Source: Thermoplasmata archaeon
Lineage (GTDB): Archaea; Thermoplasmatota; Thermoplasmata; RBG-16-68-12
NCBI GenBank assembly: GCA_021788795.1
Contig: JAJYKG010000029.1
Span: 1 to 13,789 of the forward strand
Direction of reading: 5' to 3'
Length of the DNA: 13,789 nucleotides
Below the pieces are notes generated by a model. It was not told where the DNA came from. It searched no databases and saw nothing but the letters and a program-made list of their open reading frames with translations. The position numbers and the translations under genes were made by a program. The stretch's first letter is position 1, and every line of letters begins with the position of its first letter. Of the stretch, positions 6,066 through 13,354 are shown in pieces.

Positions 6066-7103
6066 ATGGGGAACCCGATGAAGTACACGCCCCTCGGCAC
6101 GACGGGCGTGCATGTCTCTCTCCTGGCCCTCGGCGCCATGACCTTCGGCTCGAAGAACTCGTGGAAGATCGGCGGCCTCGAGCAGGGCGCGGTGGACGCC
6201 ATGGTGAAGCGCTCCATCGACGCAGGCGTGAACCTGTTCGACACCGCGGACGTCTACGACGAGGGCGAGGCGGAGAAGGCCCTCGGCCACGCCCTCCAGC
6301 CCTACCGCGAGCAGGTCCTCATCGCGACGAAGGTCCGCGGCAAGACCGGGGCCGGCGTCAACGAACTCGGCCTCTCGAGGCACCACATCCAGATCGCCGT
6401 GCGCAAGAGCCTCGAGCGGCTCGGCACGTCCTGGATCGACCTCTACCAGTTCCACGGCTGGGACCCCTACGTCCCCATGGACGAGTCCTTGGAGGCGATG
6501 CAGGACCTCGTCGAGCGGGGCCTCGTGAACTACCCGGGCGTCTCCAACTTCAGCGCATGGCAGATGGCCACGATCCAGGCGCGCGCGGAGGAGCGCGGCT
6601 ACTCGCGCTACGTGTCCGCGCAGATGAGCTACAGCCTCCTGAACCGCGACATCGAGCACGAGATCGCGCCCTTCCTGAAGTTCAGCCGGATGAGCCTCCT
6701 CGTGTGGTCTCCGCTCCACGGAGGCCTCCTCACGGGCAAGTACTCGAAGGATGCGAAGCCGCCCAGCGGCACGCGGATGGGGGACCGCGGGGTCTTCTTC
6801 CCGTTCTTCGACCCGGCCACGGGCTGGGCGGTCGTCGACAAGGTGAGGGAGCTCGCGAAGGAACAGGGGTGCACGCCCGCGCAGCTCTCCCTCGCATGGC
6901 TGCTCGAGAAGAAGCACATCGTGCTCCTCGGCGCGCGGTCGATGGCGCAGCTCGAGGAGGACCTGGGCGCCCTCGACGTCCACCTGAAGCGGAACCAGCT
7001 CGAGGACGTCGACGCCCTCACGAAGCCGAAGCTGCAGTACCCCGGCTGGCAGATCGAGCGGCAGAGCGCGGGGCGCGCGTTCCCGATCGTGGAGCCGGAC
7101 TGA
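6066..7103 (+). CDS. Aldo/keto reductase
   Basis: A 345-residue NAD(P)H-dependent oxidoreductase of the AKR superfamily, predicted to be a cytosolic (beta/alpha)8 barrel. The full catalytic tetrad is visible: D59 and Y64 in FDTADVY, K89 in IATKV, and H130 in YQFHGWD. The opening LGTTGVHVSLLALGAMTFG is the usual first strand, GVSNFSAWQ is the conserved segment after the fifth barrel strand, and SPLHGGLLTGKY followed by LLGARS near residues 280-300 is the cofactor phosphate region. It resembles the bacterial YajO/Tas-type carbonyl reductases; the substrate cannot be told from sequence. The gene is 43 nt downstream of the DUF998 gene but appears to have its own TATA box, so it is probably a separate unit. 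Confidence 0.93.
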   Translation: MGNPMKYTPLGTTGVHVSLLALGAMTFGSKNSWKIGGLEQGAVDAMVKRSIDAGVNLFDTADVYDEGEAEKALGHALQPYREQVLIATKVRGKTGAGVNELGLSRHHIQIAVRKSLERLGTSWIDLYQFHGWDPYVPMDESLEAMQDLVERGLVNYPGVSNFSAWQMATIQARAEERGYSRYVSAQMSYSLLNRDIEHEIAPFLKFSRMSLLVWSPLHGGLLTGKYSKDAKPPSGTRMGDRGVFFPFFDPATGWAVVDKVRELAKEQGCTPAQLSLAWLLEKKHIVLLGARSMAQLEEDLGALDVHLKRNQLEDVDALTKPKLQYPGWQIERQSAGRAFPIVEPD

Positions 7104-7163
7104 GCGGGATGCGCCGCCCCTGTCACTCCGTTCCCTGCGACGGAAGCGCATTGGGGTCAACCT

Positions 7164-7170
7164 GTAAATA
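7164..7170 (+). promoter_or_regulatory. TATA-like box for the 136-residue protein gene
   Basis: GTAAATA in CCTGTAAATACG, centred about 37 nt before ATG 7204. With the usual TATA-to-start distance this would give a short leader of roughly 8-10 nt. Confidence 0.4.
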
Positions 7171-7203
7171 CGAGGCGCCCGTGGAAGCGCTTGGGCAACC
7201 CTC

Positions 7204-7614
7204 ATGACGAGCGAGAAAATCCTGCGCTTCCAAGGCAAGAACGCGAATCTGGATGCCCTGTCCCAGCAGATTGTGGGCCAGCTCCAGGCGGACGGCTACA
7301 AGACCCAGAAGACCACGGCGCCCCTGGGGACGATCATCCAGGCGCAGAAAGCAGGCATCATGCGAGACATCCTCACCGCGGACCGGTGCTTCACGATCCT
7401 GGTCGCGGGGCAGCCGAACGACTTCACGGTCCACGTCGGCATCGGGAAGTGGCTGCGGGACCTCGGGATCGCGGCGGTCGAGACGATCCTCCTGACCTGG
7501 CTCTTCCTCGCGGTCGACGTCCCCGAGATGCTCTGGACGCGGCACGTGGAGCGGGGCGTGATCGCGCAGATCAACCAGATCGTCGAGTCGCCGGCGCTCG
7601 CGACGACCCACTAG
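7204..7614 (+). CDS. Small protein of unknown function with one hydrophobic segment
   Basis: A 136-residue protein that I cannot assign to a named family. Residues 1-80 look like a compact alpha/beta domain: an N-terminal helix with LDALSQQIVGQLQADGYKTQ, then strands GTIIQAQKA, CFTILVAGQ and FTVHVGIG. Residues about 86-107 form a moderately hydrophobic stretch (LGIAAVETILLTWLFLAVDVP) that could be one membrane-associated helix. The C-terminal part is helical. The strand pattern and the GQPNDFTVHVGIGKW segment are internally coherent and the frame has normal coding character, so I take it as a real gene. Its stop TAG shares the CTAG at 7611-7614 with the stop of the convergent JAMM gene. Confidence 0.7.
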   Translation: MTSEKILRFQGKNANLDALSQQIVGQLQADGYKTQKTTAPLGTIIQAQKAGIMRDILTADRCFTILVAGQPNDFTVHVGIGKWLRDLGIAAVETILLTWLFLAVDVPEMLWTRHVERGVIAQINQIVESPALATTH

Positions 7615-8030
7615 ACGATCTCGAGGAACGCGGGCTCGAACGTGCCGTCCGTCCCTTCGAGGCTCCAGGCCCGCAGGTCCTTCGGCACGTGGTCCATGAT
7701 GCTCAGGATCACGTAGGCGTACCACGGCCAGGCATGGTCACGGTCGAACTCGGACGGGACCGCGGGATGGTTCGGGTGGCTGTGGTAGTAGCCGAGGATC
7801 GCCTCGCCGGAACCGCGGAGCTCCTTCTCCACGGAGAGGATCTCCCGCGGGTCAATCACGTAGCGCCGCTCGCGGTTCTCCGCAACGACGTTCGCCGCGC
7901 GCCGTACACGCCCCACGAGCTTGTCGTCCGCCTCTGGGCCGAGGAGGAAGCCGCAGCACTCCTCTGGGAAGGTTTCCTGGGCGTGCGCGCGGATCGCGGC
8001 GACCTGGTCCGCGGTGAGGACGACCCTCAC
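7611..8030 (-). CDS. JAMM/MPN+ metallopeptidase, Mec-like
   Basis: A 139-residue stand-alone JAMM (Mov34/MPN/PAD-1) domain. The complete zinc and catalytic set is present: E24 in the PEECCG motif, H83 and H85 in YYHSHP, then S93 and D96 in PSEFD, giving HxH-x7-SxxD. Prokaryotic enzymes of this size cleave amide bonds after the diglycine of ubiquitin-fold carriers; in M. tuberculosis Mec releases cysteine from CysO-cysteine. Here a GTG start overlaps the stop of the cysteine synthase gene (GTGA), with a GGAGG-like site just upstream, so the two are translationally coupled. That coupling and the CysO-type carrier 2.3 kb away strongly suggest cysteine release, carrier maturation, or both. Its cellular location should be cytosolic. 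Confidence 0.92.
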   Translation of the reverse strand: MRVVLTADQVAAIRAHAQETFPEECCGFLLGPEADDKLVGRVRRAANVVAENRERRYVIDPREILSVEKELRGSGEAILGYYHSHPNHPAVPSEFDRDHAWPWYAYVILSIMDHVPKDLRAWSLEGTDGTFEPAFLEIV

Positions 8031-8956
8031 GCGGCCTCCTCCCAGTACCGGTCCCCGAGGTACTTGTCGCCCGCGTCGGGGAAGACCATGACGACGACGC
8101 CCTCGCGGATGCGCTCGGCGAGCCGCAGCGCCGCGTCCAGCGCGGCGCCGCTCGACGTGCCGACGAGGTAACCCTCCTCCCGCGCGAGGCGTCGCGCCGC
8201 CGCCTGGGCGTCCTCCGTGGACACAGTCATCGTGAGGTCCGGGAGGGACGGGTCCCAGATCCCGGGGACCTTCGCGGTCTCCAGGTGCTTCACGCCCTCG
8301 ATGCCGTGGAAGGGGCTGTCCGGCTGCACCGCGACGAGCTGGACGCCGCGACTCTTGCTCCGAAGGTACCGGCCCACGCCGACGAACGTCCCCGTGGTTC
8401 CGAGGCAGGCCACGAGGTGCGTGATCCGGCCGTTCGTCTGCTCGTAGATCTCCGGGCCCGTGGTCTCGAAGTGCGCGCGCCAGTTCGCCTCGTTGTTGTA
8501 CTGGTCAAAGTACCAGTACCGGTCCGGCGCGGACTCGGCCAGGGAACGGGCGACGCGCTGCGCGCCGTCCGTGCCCTCCGTGGACGGGGTGAAGAGGAGC
8601 TCCGCGCCGAAGGCCTTGAGGATCCGCCGGCGCTCCACGCTCAGGTTCCCGGGCACGCAGAGGGCGACGCGGTAGCCTTCCGCGGCCCCGAGCATCGCCA
8701 GGGCGATCCCCGTGTTCCCCGACGTGGCGTCCAGGAGCGTCCGGGCCGGCGTGAGGCCGCGGCGCTCCGCGTCCCGGAGCATGTACAGGGCCGCGCGGTC
8801 CTTCACGCTGCCCCCGGGGTTGTCCCACTCCGCCTTCGCGTAGAGCTCGACGCCGGGGATGACGTCCTTCCAGATGCGGTCCAGGCGGAGGAGGGGCGTG
8901 CGGCCGACCAGGCCGGCCACGTTGGACGCCTTCGCCTCGTTGGGGTGGGGGACCAT
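8027..8956 (-). CDS. cysM: PLP-dependent cysteine synthase, CysM/CysK family
   Basis: A 309-residue fold-type II PLP enzyme. The Schiff-base lysine is K52 in NPGGSVKDR, the substrate loop is TSGNTG (78-83), the cofactor-phosphate loop is GTTGT (186-190), and TSSG sits at 267-270. These define the cysteine synthase family. It would join a sulfur donor to an activated serine. The adjacent JAMM gene and the CysO-like carrier point to a protein-thiocarboxylate donor as in mycobacterial CysM, rather than free sulfide. The region FHGIEGVKHLET (217-227) does not show the RNMDEGF-like segment I recall around the O-phosphoserine-selecting Arg of mycobacterial CysM, so the choice between O-phosphoserine and O-acetylserine is open. 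ATG 8956 has a TATA-like box about 29 nt upstream, giving this pair its own promoter. Confidence 0.92.
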   Translation of the reverse strand: MVPHPNEAKASNVAGLVGRTPLLRLDRIWKDVIPGVELYAKAEWDNPGGSVKDRAALYMLRDAERRGLTPARTLLDATSGNTGIALAMLGAAEGYRVALCVPGNLSVERRRILKAFGAELLFTPSTEGTDGAQRVARSLAESAPDRYWYFDQYNNEANWRAHFETTGPEIYEQTNGRITHLVACLGTTGTFVGVGRYLRSKSRGVQLVAVQPDSPFHGIEGVKHLETAKVPGIWDPSLPDLTMTVSTEDAQAAARRLAREEGYLVGTSSGAALDAALRLAERIREGVVVMVFPDAGDKYLGDRYWEEAA

Positions 8957-8982
8957 GGTGTGCGGAGGCCAACCGGCCGAGG

Positions 8983-8988
8983 TTTAAT
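8983..8988 (-). promoter_or_regulatory. TATA-like box for the cysM-JAMM operon, overlapping the sufU-B stop
   Basis: The minus strand reads GCATTAAACC, centred about 29 nt upstream of ATG 8956. The TAA stop of the upstream U-type gene is inside the box. The pair can therefore be transcribed independently of the SUF operon, although read-through is also possible. Confidence 0.5.
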
Positions 8989-9379
8989 GCCCTTGCGCCG
9001 CCGGGGCGGGACCCAGGGCGGCCCGGAGGGCCCGCAGGGGCAGCAAGGCGCATTGCTCCCGCACCGCGCTGAGGGGCACGCCGAGGCTCTGCAGGACCGA
9101 GGCTCGGTCCATCGCCGCGTCCTCGTCGAGGGTCTTGCCCTTGACCGCGTCCGTCAGGAGGGAGGCGCTCGCCATGCTGATCGCGCAGCCCTCGCCGTCG
9201 AAGCGGACGTCCTCGATGCGGTTCGCGCCGTCCACGCGGAGGGTCAGGGCGATCTCGTCCCCGCACAGGGAGTTCGACTCGTGCCCCTTGTGCGTCGACG
9301 GGTCAAGCGTCCCGCGGTTGTGCGGGTGCTTGTAGTGCTCCAGGATCTGGGCCTGGTACGGGCCGGGTCCGGAGCCCAT
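8984..9379 (-). CDS. U-type Fe-S assembly protein with IscU-like spacing (sufU-B)
   Basis: A 131-residue member of the IscU/SufU family. The ligand residues are C39 and D41 in LCGDE, C65 in EGCAIS and C110 in REQC. The 45-residue interval between the second and third cysteines is close to IscU (C63 to C106 in E. coli) and lacks the roughly 20-residue insertion of SufU, which the paralogue upstream has. The residue before the last cysteine is Gln rather than the His of IscU or the Lys/Arg of SufU. Known members act as Fe-S scaffold (IscU) or zinc-dependent sulfur acceptor (SufU). The start codon follows directly on the sufS stop (TAG-ATG), so it is the last gene of the SUF operon and presumably works with SufS. 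The C-terminus ends in a Pro/Ala-rich tail. Confidence 0.88.
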   Translation of the reverse strand: MGSGPGPYQAQILEHYKHPHNRGTLDPSTHKGHESNSLCGDEIALTLRVDGANRIEDVRFDGEGCAISMASASLLTDAVKGKTLDEDAAMDRASVLQSLGVPLSAVREQCALLPLRALRAALGPAPAAQGH

Positions 9380-10630
9380 CTAGCCGAACACCTCATTGAC
9401 CTTCTGCAGCGCCGCGGCGAGGCGGTCGACGTCCTCGAGGTCGTTGTACACGTAGAAGGACGCGCGGGCCGTGGCCGCGAGGTCGTAGCGGTCCATGAGC
9501 GGCTGGGCACAGTGGTGGCCCGACCGGATGCACACGCCCTCCACGTCGAGGATGGAGGCGATGTCGTGCGGGTGGGCCTTCGCCATCGTGAACGAGACGA
9601 CCCCGCCGCGCTGCCGGACGTCCTTGGGCCCGTAGACGCGCAGGCCGGCGACGTTGGAGAGCTCCTGGAGCGCGTAGCCGGTCACGTTCATCTCGTGCTG
9701 CCGCACCGCGGGCATGCCGAGCTTGGTCAGGTAGTCCACGGCGGCCCCGAGGCCGATGACCTCGGCGATGGGCGGCGTGCCGCCCTCGAACTTGTAGGGC
9801 ACGTCGTTCCACTTCGCCGTGCCGAGGTGCACCTCGCTGATCATCTCGCCGCCGCCGAGGAGCGGCTCCGTCTCCTCGAGGACCTCCTTCTTCCCGTAGA
9901 GGACGCCGACCCCGGTCGGCCCCAGCATCTTGTGCCCGCTGAAGGCGAGGAAGTCGCAGTCCAGCTCGCGGACATCCACGGGCATGTGGGGCACGCTCTG
10001 GGCCGCGTCCACGACGCACACGGCGCCGACCTCGTGCGCGCGCTTCGCGATCTCCTTGACGTCGTTGATCGTGCCGAGGACGTTGGAGACCTGGGCCACG
10101 GTGACGACCTTCGTGCGCTTCGTGATCAGGTCGTCGTACTGCTCCATCTTCAGGCGGCCGTCCTCGTCCACGTCGACGTACTTCAGCGTGACGCCCTTGA
10201 GGTCGCGGACGAAGTGCCACGGCACGTGGTTGGAGTGGTGCTCCAGGACCGTGCCGATGATCTCGTCTCCCTTCTGGACGCGCTTCCCCTTGAGCGCGTA
10301 GCCGTAGGCGACGAGGTTCAGGGACTCCGTCGTCGACTTCGTGTAGGCGACCTCCATGGGGTCCTTCGCGCCGATGAACGCGGCGACGCGCTCGCGCGCG
10401 CCTTCGTACTCCCGCGTGGACTCCTCGCCCAGCTCGTAGATGGCGCGGTGGACGTTCGCGTTGTACCGCGAGTAGTAGTCCGTCATCGCGTCGATGACCT
10501 GCCGCGGCTTCTGAGAGGTCGCGGTGCTGTCCAGGTACGTGAGGGGCTTGTCCCTCACCGTGCGCTGGAGGATCGGGAAGTCCTTCTTGATCTCGGGGAC
10601 GTCGAACAGGACCTTCGCCGTGCGGGCCAT
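9380..10630 (-). CDS. sufS: SufS cysteine desulfurase
   Basis: A 416-residue class V aminotransferase-fold PLP enzyme that converts cysteine to alanine and a protein persulfide for Fe-S cluster assembly. Landmarks are TYLDSTATSQKP near the N-terminus, NVHRAIYEL (59-67), EHHSNHVPW (130-138) holding the PLP-stacking His, VDAAQS with D208 and Q211, SGHK with the Schiff-base K234, and the persulfide cysteine C374 in RSGHHCAQP. The short, ordered cysteine loop is the type II (SufS) form. No SufE is present; the neighbouring SufU paralogues fit a SufS-SufU pairing. ATG 10630 is preferred, with GGTGG about 5 nt upstream; GTG 10639 would add three residues. It starts 52 nt after sufU-A and abuts sufU-B. 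Confidence 0.95.
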   Translation of the reverse strand: MARTAKVLFDVPEIKKDFPILQRTVRDKPLTYLDSTATSQKPRQVIDAMTDYYSRYNANVHRAIYELGEESTREYEGARERVAAFIGAKDPMEVAYTKSTTESLNLVAYGYALKGKRVQKGDEIIGTVLEHHSNHVPWHFVRDLKGVTLKYVDVDEDGRLKMEQYDDLITKRTKVVTVAQVSNVLGTINDVKEIAKRAHEVGAVCVVDAAQSVPHMPVDVRELDCDFLAFSGHKMLGPTGVGVLYGKKEVLEETEPLLGGGEMISEVHLGTAKWNDVPYKFEGGTPPIAEVIGLGAAVDYLTKLGMPAVRQHEMNVTGYALQELSNVAGLRVYGPKDVRQRGGVVSFTMAKAHPHDIASILDVEGVCIRSGHHCAQPLMDRYDLAATARASFYVYNDLEDVDRLAAALQKVNEVFG

Positions 10631-10682
10631 GGACACCACCCTTGTCGATGCGGGCGTCGTTACTTGAACCTTCAGGTCGAAC

Positions 10683-11135
10683 CTACTCGAGGGTCACGAT
10701 TCCTGGCTTCTCTGCGAGCGCGGAGCGGAGCGTGTGCCAGGCGAGGCTCGCGCACTTCACGCGGAGCGGGAACTCGCTCACGCCTTGGAAGACCGCGAGC
10801 TTGCCGAGGGCCTTCCCGTCCACGGGCGCGCCCGGCTTCCCCGTGATCATCTCGTGGAAGCGGTCGAAGAGGACCTCAGCCTCGGCTCGGGTCTTGCCCT
10901 TGACCGCCTCCGTCATGATGGACGCGGAAGACTTGGAGATCGCGCAGCCCTGCCCCTGGAAGCTCGCGTCCACGATGCGGTCGCCATCGAGCTTGAGGTA
11001 CACGGTCACGCGGTCGCCGCACAGCGGGTTGTTGCCGTCCGCCTGGGCCGTGGCGTCGGCCATGGTGCGGTAGTTCCGCGGGTTCTTCGTGTGGTCCAGG
11101 ATGACCTCCTGGTACAGCTCGCGCAGGTCCGCCAT
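10683..11135 (-). CDS. sufU: SufU zinc-dependent sulfur-transfer protein (sufU-A)
   Basis: A 150-residue SufU. The ligand set is C39 and D41 in LCGD, C64 in QGCAIS and C128 in RVKCASLAW, with a 64-residue spacing between second and third cysteines that includes the SufU-specific insertion (about 90-110). This is close to Bacillus subtilis SufU (C41, D43, C66, C128), which takes persulfide sulfur from SufS through a zinc site. The LAWHTL end after the last cysteine is also typical. ATG 11135 was chosen because GGAGG lies 7 nt upstream; the GTG just before it is a less well placed alternative. It lies between sufD and sufS in the SUF operon, so it is the likely partner of SufS. Confidence 0.94.
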   Translation of the reverse strand: MADLRELYQEVILDHTKNPRNYRTMADATAQADGNNPLCGDRVTVYLKLDGDRIVDASFQGQGCAISKSSASIMTEAVKGKTRAEAEVLFDRFHEMITGKPGAPVDGKALGKLAVFQGVSEFPLRVKCASLAWHTLRSALAEKPGIVTLE

Positions 11136-11176
11136 CACGCTGCCTCCGGGCCGGGGGACAGCACGTCGAGGCTCAT
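11135..11176 (-). other. 13-codon open frame bridging sufD and sufU-A
   Basis: A tiny frame MSLDVLSPGPEAA starts at an ATG that overlaps the sufD stop (ATGA) and ends at a TGA that overlaps the sufU-A ATG (TGATG). No ribosome binding site of its own was identified. It could let ribosomes run from sufD into sufU-A, or it may be a chance frame in GC-rich DNA. It is listed as a possible coupling element, not as a proven gene. Confidence 0.3.
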
Positions 11177-12519
11177 AAGGTCTCCCGGATGGCCTCGCTG
11201 CCGGGCAGGCGGGAGAGGACGAGCTGGTCCAGCTTGATCCGCATCGAGGCCACCTTGACCTGGTTGATGATCTCGCCCGCGAAGGCGTACGTCAGCAGGG
11301 TGCGCGCGGAGCTCTCGTCGATGCCGCGCGAGCGGAGGTAGAACACCGCGTTCTCATCGAGCTGGCCCACGGTGGACCCGTGGGCGCACTTCACGTCGTC
11401 CGCCAGGATCTCCAGCCCCGGCGTCGAGTCCGCGAACGCCTCGTTGGAGAGGAGGAGGTTCTTGTTCGTCTGCCGTGCGTTCGTCTTCTGCGCGTCCTTG
11501 CGGACGAGGATCTTCCCGTAGAAGATGCCGCGGGACTTGGCGTCCAGGATGCCCTTGAACAGCTCGAGGCTCGTGCAGTTCGGCTTCGCGTGGTCGATGA
11601 ACGTGTGGTTGTCGCAGTGCTGCGCGTCGTGGAGGAGGTACAGCCCGTTGAGCGCGAGGCTGCCGCCCTCGTCCTGGAAGAGCGTGCGCACGTCGTTCCG
11701 CACCGTGCCGCCGCCGAGGTTGAACGAGGTCGAGGCGACCGCGCTCGAGCGCCCCTGCAGGAGGGCCGTGTTCGAGAAGTGCATCGCGGCCTCGCTCTCC
11801 CGCTGCATCTTGTAGTGGTCGAGGACCGCGCCCGGGCCGACCCGCAGCTCCGTGACCGCGTTCGTGAAGTACGGCCCCTTGTCCAAGCCGACGTAGGACT
11901 CGATCAGGGTGGCCTGGGCCTCGTGGTCCAGGAGGACGAGGTTCCGCGGGTACGAGACCGCGGCGGGCTCCTGCGACGTGGACACGTAGAGGAGGTGGAT
12001 GGGCTCCTCGACCACGCGGCCCCTCGGCACGTGGACGAAGGCGCCGTCCTGGAGGAACGCCGTGTTGAGGGCCGCGAACGCCGCCTTCTCCGTGGACGCG
12101 ACCCGCCCGAGCTCGTGCTCCAGCGCCTTCGGGTCGAAATGGAGGATCTCATGGAGGCTCCCCACGCGCACGCCCTCCGGGAGCCACCGCAGGTAGGAGA
12201 GCTTGGGAGCGAAGCGCCCGTTCACGAAGACGAGCTGGCTGCACTTGAGGACGCCGAAGGTGTACGCCTCGACGAGGTCCCCGGGGATTCGCGGCGCCCC
12301 GGCCTTCGGGTCGAAGGCGAAGGACGTCCGCGCGATCGGCGCGACGTTCGTGTGCTTCCAGTCCTCGTCCTTGGGCGTCGGGAAGCCGGACTTCTCGAAG
12401 TTCCCGATCGCGGTCGTGCGGAGCTTGCGGAGCCAACCGGGTTCCGTCTCGTTCGCCGTCTTGGCGAAGGAATCGAACGCGAACAGGTAGGGGTCGGTCA
12501 GGCTCACGGTCACGGCCAC
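11173..12519 (-). CDS. sufD: SufD, Fe-S cluster assembly scaffold subunit
   Basis: A 448-residue SufB/SufD-family protein that pairs with SufB and the ATPase SufC to form the SufBCD cluster-building complex. The N-terminal helical part includes FPTPKDEDWKHTN (46-58), the usual opening of SufD. The middle is the long right-handed beta-helix (about 150-370), and the end has the conserved DDVKCAHGSTVGQLDENAVF region (374-393), then YLRSRGI and the C-terminal SufC-binding helices. GTG 12519 was chosen because GGAGG lies 7 nt upstream and because it leaves a 16-nt gap after sufC. The open frame runs further upstream over sufC, but that extension is Arg/Pro-rich and not credible. The protein lacks the SufB-type end with QLFYCQQRGI, which is in the next paralogue, supporting SufD over SufB. 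Confidence 0.93.
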   Translation of the reverse strand: MAVTVSLTDPYLFAFDSFAKTANETEPGWLRKLRTTAIGNFEKSGFPTPKDEDWKHTNVAPIARTSFAFDPKAGAPRIPGDLVEAYTFGVLKCSQLVFVNGRFAPKLSYLRWLPEGVRVGSLHEILHFDPKALEHELGRVASTEKAAFAALNTAFLQDGAFVHVPRGRVVEEPIHLLYVSTSQEPAAVSYPRNLVLLDHEAQATLIESYVGLDKGPYFTNAVTELRVGPGAVLDHYKMQRESEAAMHFSNTALLQGRSSAVASTSFNLGGGTVRNDVRTLFQDEGGSLALNGLYLLHDAQHCDNHTFIDHAKPNCTSLELFKGILDAKSRGIFYGKILVRKDAQKTNARQTNKNLLLSNEAFADSTPGLEILADDVKCAHGSTVGQLDENAVFYLRSRGIDESSARTLLTYAFAGEIINQVKVASMRIKLDQLVLSRLPGSEAIRETL

Positions 12520-12535
12520 GGGCGAGCCTCCGGGA

Positions 12536-13324
12536 TCAGTGGCCCACCGGGGCCGGCGCCGCGGCGGGCGTGACTTCCTCGAGACCGAGCCCCGCGTACC
12601 CGGTCTTCTCGAGCTCCTCGGCAAGCTCCTTGCCGCCGCTCTTCACGATGCGCCCGCCCGCCAGGACGTGGACGAAATCGGGCACGATGTAGTGCAGGAG
12701 CCGGGAGTAGTGGGTGATCACGAGCATGCCGCGGTCCCTGCTGCGCATGCTGTTGACGCCGTTGGCCACGACGCGCAGGGCGTCGATGTCCAAGCCGGAG
12801 TCCGTCTCGTCCAGGACGGCGAGTCGCGGCTCGAGCACGGCCATCTGGAAGATCTCGTTCCGCTTCTTCTCGCCGCCGGAGAAGCCCTCGTTCAGGCCCC
12901 GCTTCATGTAGCTCTCGTCGAGCCCGAGGAGCTTCATCTTGTCCTCGATCAGGCTGAGGAACTCCATCGCGTCGAGCTCGGGCTGGCCGCGGTACTTCCG
13001 GACCGCGTTGACCGCAGCCTTGAGGAAGTAGGCGTTCCCGACCCCGGGGATCTCGACGGGGTACTGGAAGGCCATGAAGATCCCCTCGCGGGCGCGGTCC
13101 TCCGGCTTCATGGCGAGGAGGTCCTTCCCCTCGAAGCGGACCGTGCCCGACAGGACCTCGTAGTTCGGTCGGCCGGCGAGCACCTGGGCCAACGTGGTCT
13201 TGCCGGAGCCGTTCGGCCCCATGATCGCGTGGACCTCCCCCGCGTTCACGGTGATGTCGATGCCTCGGAGGATGTCCTTGTTCGCAACGCGCGCGTGCAG
13301 GTCCTTGATCTCGAGCAGTGCCAT
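12536..13324 (-). CDS. sufC: SufC, ABC-type ATPase of Fe-S assembly
   Basis: A 262-residue soluble ABC ATPase with no transmembrane partner. Walker A is GPNGSGKTT (36-44), the Q-loop is Q87 in AFQYP, the signature is FSGGEKKR (148-155), Walker B is LAVLDETD (168-175), and the switch His is H205 in ITHY. The Walker B form DETDSGLD, with KKRNEIFQM after the signature, is specific to SufC. ATP hydrolysis drives rearrangement of SufB/SufD during cluster building. It is preceded by a GGGAGG site 7 nt before ATG 13324. The C-terminal 15 or so residues are a Pro/Ala-rich tail. It sits 30 nt after sufB and 16 nt before sufD. Confidence 0.97.
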   Translation of the reverse strand: MALLEIKDLHARVANKDILRGIDITVNAGEVHAIMGPNGSGKTTLAQVLAGRPNYEVLSGTVRFEGKDLLAMKPEDRAREGIFMAFQYPVEIPGVGNAYFLKAAVNAVRKYRGQPELDAMEFLSLIEDKMKLLGLDESYMKRGLNEGFSGGEKKRNEIFQMAVLEPRLAVLDETDSGLDIDALRVVANGVNSMRSRDRGMLVITHYSRLLHYIVPDFVHVLAGGRIVKSGGKELAEELEKTGYAGLGLEEVTPAAAPAPVGH

Positions 13325-13354
13325 GCCGTGCCTCCCGCGGGATGCCCTCAGCCC

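Noticed and set aside
8285..10846. An 853-residue open frame on the plus strand opposite cysM, sufU-B and sufS
   Set aside because: It is the antisense of three well-supported genes and is dominated by Val/Arg/Asp/Leu repeats without motifs. It is open only because stop codons are rare at this GC content.
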